54,171 nt of DNA. It comes from Oscillospiraceae bacterium. GTDB taxonomy: Bacteria > Bacillota > Clostridia > UBA1212. Position 1 is the first letter of the stretch. The number at the start of each line of letters is the position of its first letter. The DNA lies in NCBI GenBank assembly GCA_015069195.1, contig SVJA01000005.1:74860-129030 (forward strand). The letters run 5' to 3'. A model generated the notes under the pieces. It did no database searches, was not told where the DNA came from, and saw only the letters and a program-made list of their open reading frames with translations. Positions 51,623-54,171 of this stretch are shown here, piece by piece. The translations under genes and the position numbers were made by a program.

Positions 51623-52594
51623 TTATCTTTTTTCAAAGACTCGTAACTTTGCACATGAAGCTCTCGGATTTAATTCAAGTTCTTCTTCCGAAGCCTCAAT
51701 CGGCTTTCCCGTAATAACCTTGCCTTTTGACTTCTTTCCGCAGACACAAACCGGGAACGAAGGCGGACACTCACAAGGCTGCGCCGCTTTTTTAAATTTC
51801 TGTTTAACTATTCTGTCCTCAAGCGAATGGAAAGTGATTATGCACAATCTACCGCCCGGATTAAGAAGGTCTATTGCTTTGTCTATAACATTTTCAAGTA
51901 CATCAAGTTCTTTATTAACCTCGATGCGAAGTGCCTGAAATGTTCTTTTCGCAGGATGTCCTTCGCCCTTTGCAAATCGTTTAGATGCAGGAATCGCCGC
52001 TTTTATGATGTCAACCAACTCGAAAGTGGTCTCTATCGGTTTAATTTTTCTTCTTTCAACGATAACTGCCGCAATTCTTCTCGCAAACTTTTCTTCGCCG
52101 TAATTGAAAATAACATCCGCCAACTCTTTTTCCGAGTAACCGTTAACAAGGCCATACGCAGAAAAATCATTTGTTCTATCCATACGCATATCAAGCGGTG
52201 AATCAAAGCGATAACTAAAACCACGTTTTTCCGTATCAAGCTGATATGACGAAACGCCTATATCCAACAATATTCCATCAACTTTTTCTGTTTTGAAATG
52301 ACGACAGACTTCAGGCATTTCAACGAAGTTTGCGTGAAAAGTACAGAAGTCTGCATCGTTACCTTCATCTTTAATTTTCTGTAATCTCGCAGTTGCAACC
52401 GCAAGTGCATCGACATCCTGATCGATGCCAATCAAGAGTCCGTCCTTGCCGAGTTTTTTTAAGATCCCCGACGAATGACCTGCTCCGCCCAATGTTCCGT
52501 CTACATAAATGCCATCTGCCTTTATACAAAGGTTATCAATACACGCCTCATACAGCACCGGCACATGTAAAAACGTTTTTTCTTCAGTAGTCAT
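51623..52594 (-). CDS. rsmH: 16S rRNA (cytosine-1402-N4) methyltransferase
   Basis: About 323 residues, SAM-dependent (MraW). Motifs are HVPVLYEACID, DGTLGGAGHS, GIDQDVDALA, GILLDIGVSSYQLD, RGFSYRFDSPLDMRMD, AKRTFQALRIEVNKEL and GGRLCIITFHSLEDRIVK. The start is taken at the ATG at 52594 after GAGGTACGG; the open frame reaches a TTG at 52615 that overlaps the mraZ stop. It is the second gene of the dcw operon. Confidence 0.96.
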   Translation of the reverse strand: MTTEEKTFLHVPVLYEACIDNLCIKADGIYVDGTLGGAGHSSGILKKLGKDGLLIGIDQDVDALAVATARLQKIKDEGNDADFCTFHANFVEMPEVCRHFKTEKVDGILLDIGVSSYQLDTEKRGFSYRFDSPLDMRMDRTNDFSAYGLVNGYSEKELADVIFNYGEEKFARRIAAVIVERRKIKPIETTFELVDIIKAAIPASKRFAKGEGHPAKRTFQALRIEVNKELDVLENVIDKAIDLLNPGGRLCIITFHSLEDRIVKQKFKKAAQPCECPPSFPVCVCGKKSKGKVITGKPIEASEEELELNPRASCAKLRVFEKR

Positions 52595-52611
52595 TTTATT
52601 CCGTACCTCAA

Positions 52612-53049
52612 TCAAAGCATACCGAGCGAGCGAGCAACATCTTCAGTATTAGACTGATCATAACGCTCTTCGTTTGCGTCATAAGTCTCGCTGTCCCATA
52701 TCTCCACGAATTCAATTCGACCGATAGTACAGATATCTTTTGTAATGTGAGCCTTTTGTCTGAGCTCCGGAGGCAAAACCATACGATATTGCGAATCAAG
52801 TTCGATACACTTAGCCGCTTCAACAAAATATCTTTCTACGCCTCTGGTATCCATTGTACCGCTTTTCTTTGCCTCAAGTAATCTGCCCAATAACTCTTGG
52901 TACTTTTCATAAGTATACGCTCTTATGCATTTAGGATTTTCCATATTCAGAGTTAAAACAAGTCTCTTCCCTAATATGTCGCGAAAAGATGCCGGAATCG
53001 AAGCTCTGAACTTTGGATCTACCGTGTTTCTATGTGTTCCGATCAGCAC
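52612..53049 (-). CDS. mraZ: transcriptional regulator MraZ
   Basis: About 145 residues with two AbrB-like SpoVT repeats: LIGTHRNTVDPKFRASIPASFRD and the second around ECIELDSQYRMVLPPELRQ. The family's DxKGRxxxP appears as DPKFRASIP. The start is taken at the GTG at 53049, ten bases after AGGGGAGG, which leaves VLIGTHRNT as the N-terminus like other MraZ; an upstream TTG at 53070 is open. MraZ binds repeats before its own gene and represses the dcw operon in other bacteria. Here the leader holds six copies of TACAAAAGA instead of the classical TGGG repeats. Confidence 0.93.
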   Translation of the reverse strand: MLIGTHRNTVDPKFRASIPASFRDILGKRLVLTLNMENPKCIRAYTYEKYQELLGRLLEAKKSGTMDTRGVERYFVEAAKCIELDSQYRMVLPPELRQKAHITKDICTIGRIEFVEIWDSETYDANEERYDQSNTEDVARSLGML

Positions 53050-53122
53050 TTTCCACAAACCTCCCCTCAAAAGTGGATTGAAATCCCAAAATCAGTAATC
53101 TTACATACTTTAAAAAATTTTT

Positions 53123-53247
53123 TCTTTTGTACTTCGCATCATTTCTCAATGATACTTTCATCTTTTGTGTAGTTTTAAAAAAATTTGTCTTTTGTAAATT
53201 ATCTTTTGTAATAAAAACAGTCTTTTGTATTTAAAAAATCTTTTGTA
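53123..53247. repeat. six copies of a 9-mer (TCTTTTGTA; TACAAAAGA on the mraZ strand) in the mraZ leader
   Basis: Copies start at 53123, 53161 (one mismatch, TCTTTTGTG), 53188, 53202, 53221 and 53239. Gaps between starts are 38, 27, 14, 19 and 18 bases. All face the same way. They lie between the candidate promoter (53345-53373) and the mraZ start, so they would be in the transcribed leader. Confidence 0.8.
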
Positions 53248-53344
53248 AGGCAAATGAAACAAATTCAAAGAGCCAAAAACCATTTTTAAGGAATTTTCTC
53301 TACTTTATGGGTAAATTATTCCGCTTTATTCCACTCACAACAGC

Positions 53345-53373
53345 ATAATATCACTATCCGAGGCATATTGCAA
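53345..53373 (-). promoter_or_regulatory. candidate promoter of the dcw operon
   Basis: On the minus strand TTGCAA (53373-53368), a 17-base spacer and TATTAT (53350-53345). The leader to mraZ would be about 290 bases and include the 9-mer array. Confidence 0.55.
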
Positions 53374-53454
53374 GAGTTTTTTACATATATTTATAAATTT
53401 TTTCAATAATTCTTATTTGATATTCAGAAATCAATATTCAAAATCCGACACACA

Positions 53455-53483
53455 TTGTAACAACAGAAAAATTTTGTTATAAT
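53455..53483 (+). promoter_or_regulatory. promoter of the lipoprotein gene
   Basis: TTGTAA (53455-53460), a 17-base spacer and TATAAT (53478-53483), 22 bases before the ATG. Confidence 0.75.
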
Positions 53484-53505
53484 TAAACAAAGGATGTGAT
53501 TTAAT

Positions 53506-53964
53506 ATGAAAAAAATACTTTTATTTTTATTAACAGCAACAATGCTCTTGTCTGCATTCGGTTGCAGCGAAAGCAAACCGAGTAATACGGATTCAGGAAA
53601 AACAAACCAATCAGAAAACGTAAATCAGCCGGGAAACATAACACAAATATTTACTCCTCGCTCCGGCAGATATTACGCAGAACACACTACCGATGATCCT
53701 GATGAGTTGCTCAAAATACCTTATATCGATTTAGATATGGAAAAATTGACATTTAACATGGGAGCGGGCAAAGACAGTTCTTATGTAGAACACGGAAATA
53801 TCGCTATCGTTGATGGTACAATGACCCTAACAGGCCAAGATGGAATCTTTGTTTTTGAAATACACAATGAAAAAAACATCATGGTTTCTAATAACGGCAA
53901 TCATCCGAAAATCAAAATAAACAATTATGTAGTTTTTACCTACGATGAATTCGAAAACAAATAA
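53506..53964 (+). CDS. small lipoprotein, unknown function
   Basis: 152 residues. The signal peptide MKKILLFLLTATMLLSAFGC ends in a lipobox (LSAFG-C) with Cys20 as the lipidated residue. A Ser/Asn-rich linker (21-45) and a compact beta-rich domain (50-150, RSGRYYAEHTTDDPD... MTLTGQDGIFVFEI) follow. The domain resembles small calycin- or META-like folds only in general character. An AAGGATG site precedes the ATG. It is flanked by its own promoter and a terminator, and is convergent with the 5S rRNA. Confidence 0.8.
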   Translation: MKKILLFLLTATMLLSAFGCSESKPSNTDSGKTNQSENVNQPGNITQIFTPRSGRYYAEHTTDDPDELLKIPYIDLDMEKLTFNMGAGKDSSYVEHGNIAIVDGTMTLTGQDGIFVFEIHNEKNIMVSNNGNHPKIKINNYVVFTYDEFENK

Positions 53965-53983
53965 TAAGCATATGCTATAATTC

Positions 53984-54036
53984 AAAAAACTCCGGTAAAA
54001 GTTTCCATAAAAGACAACTTTTACCGGAGTTTTTTA
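53984..54036 (+). terminator. terminator of the lipoprotein gene
   Basis: aactccggtaaaagtt (53988-54003) and its complement (54016-54031) form a 16-bp stem with a 12-base loop, followed by TTTTTATT. Confidence 0.9.
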
Positions 54037-54061
54037 TTATCAATTATTCCCTGCAAAGCAA

Positions 54062-54095
54062 CAAAGAAAAAAGCACCACGCTTTCACGTGATGCT
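54062..54095 (-). terminator. terminator of the rRNA operon
   Basis: agcaccacg (54072-54080) pairs with cgtgatgct (54087-54095), with one G-U pair and a 6-base loop, and is followed on the minus strand by TTTTTTCTTTG. It lies just beyond the 5S 3' end. Confidence 0.85.
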
Positions 54096-54104
54096 CTTCA
54101 TATA

Positions 54105-54171
54105 GTATCCGGCAGCGACATATTTTCACGGGACGTCTCCGTCCGACTATCGTCTGCATTACGGTGCTTAA
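54105..54171 (-). rRNA. rrf: 5S ribosomal RNA, 3' part (runs off the window)
   Basis: Read on the minus strand: TTAAGCACCGTAATG (the 5S 'GTTAAGC' segment), then the helix IV/V region GTCGGACGGAGACGTCCCG, TGAAAATATGTCGCTGCC and the closing GGAT. About 67 of some 117 bases are present. The terminator follows. The rest of an rRNA operon presumably continues beyond the window. Confidence 0.88.

Noticed and set aside
53071-53110. Classical MraZ TGGG-type operator
   Set aside because: Only one TGGGA occurs in the leader; the known operators need several at fixed spacing.
53123-53247. CRISPR array
   Set aside because: The repeats are only 9 bases, spacers are short and irregular, and there are no cas genes.

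Overview
The window is a chromosomal stretch from a low-GC, Gram-positive anaerobe of the Bacillota, most likely class Clostridia. The evidence is a Gram-positive LexA with a GAAC-type operator, a DUF951 protein, meso-diaminopimelate cell-wall genes (a MurE with DNPR, and a DapF), an NPDTSD wall-sorting tail, and secreted proteins with Thr/Pro linkers, cohesin-like and dockerin-like domains. Most genes lie on the minus strand. The species cannot be named from the sequence alone.

Layout. 0-7.4 kb: start of recJ, rpsU with its own promoter and terminator, lon, a DppA-type aminopeptidase, a decayed IS200-like element, rnz, a gene-poor stretch with a long hairpin, and a murA lacking its first quarter. 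7.4-18.6 kb: a P-loop ATPase, a short UvrD-like helicase, tRNA-Leu, lexA, exported and membrane proteins of unknown function, and mutL-miaA. 18.6-22.5 kb: a membrane-anchored protein with a cohesin-like domain beside a secreted glucosaminidase ending in a dockerin. 22.7-27.1 kb: a carB-dapF fusion gene behind a leader that looks like a transcription attenuator. 27.2-31.6 kb: a DUF951 gene, tRNA-Gly and tRNA-Thr, a wall-anchored protein and a large secreted C39-like peptidase. 31.6-37.5 kb: pit with its DUF47 partner, a DUF606 transporter, and polA-coaE. 37.5-38.4 kb: the missing first quarter of murA on the opposite strand, then a structured-RNA candidate and a broken DUF3800 gene. 38.4-43.5 kb: an MFS transporter, a membrane lipase, a small Nif11/NHLP-like protein, alanine dehydrogenase and DUF4186. 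43.6-53.4 kb: the front of the division and cell-wall (dcw) cluster, mraZ-rsmH-ftsL-PBP-murE-murF-mraY-ftsW. 53.5-54.2 kb: a lipoprotein and the 3' end of a 5S rRNA.

Peptidoglycan is the common theme: precursor synthesis (dapF, murE, murF, mraY, split murA), polymerisation (PBP, ftsW) and a surface hydrolase with its possible membrane receptor. The observations most worth a second look are the two inverted murA pieces, which share a 21-bp near-repeat in the catalytic loop and would rejoin to a normal-length MurA; the cohesin/dockerin pair built around a wall hydrolase; the CarB-DapF fusion with a leader-peptide/terminator arrangement; six copies of a 9-mer in the mraZ leader; and a DUF3800-associated RNA candidate.
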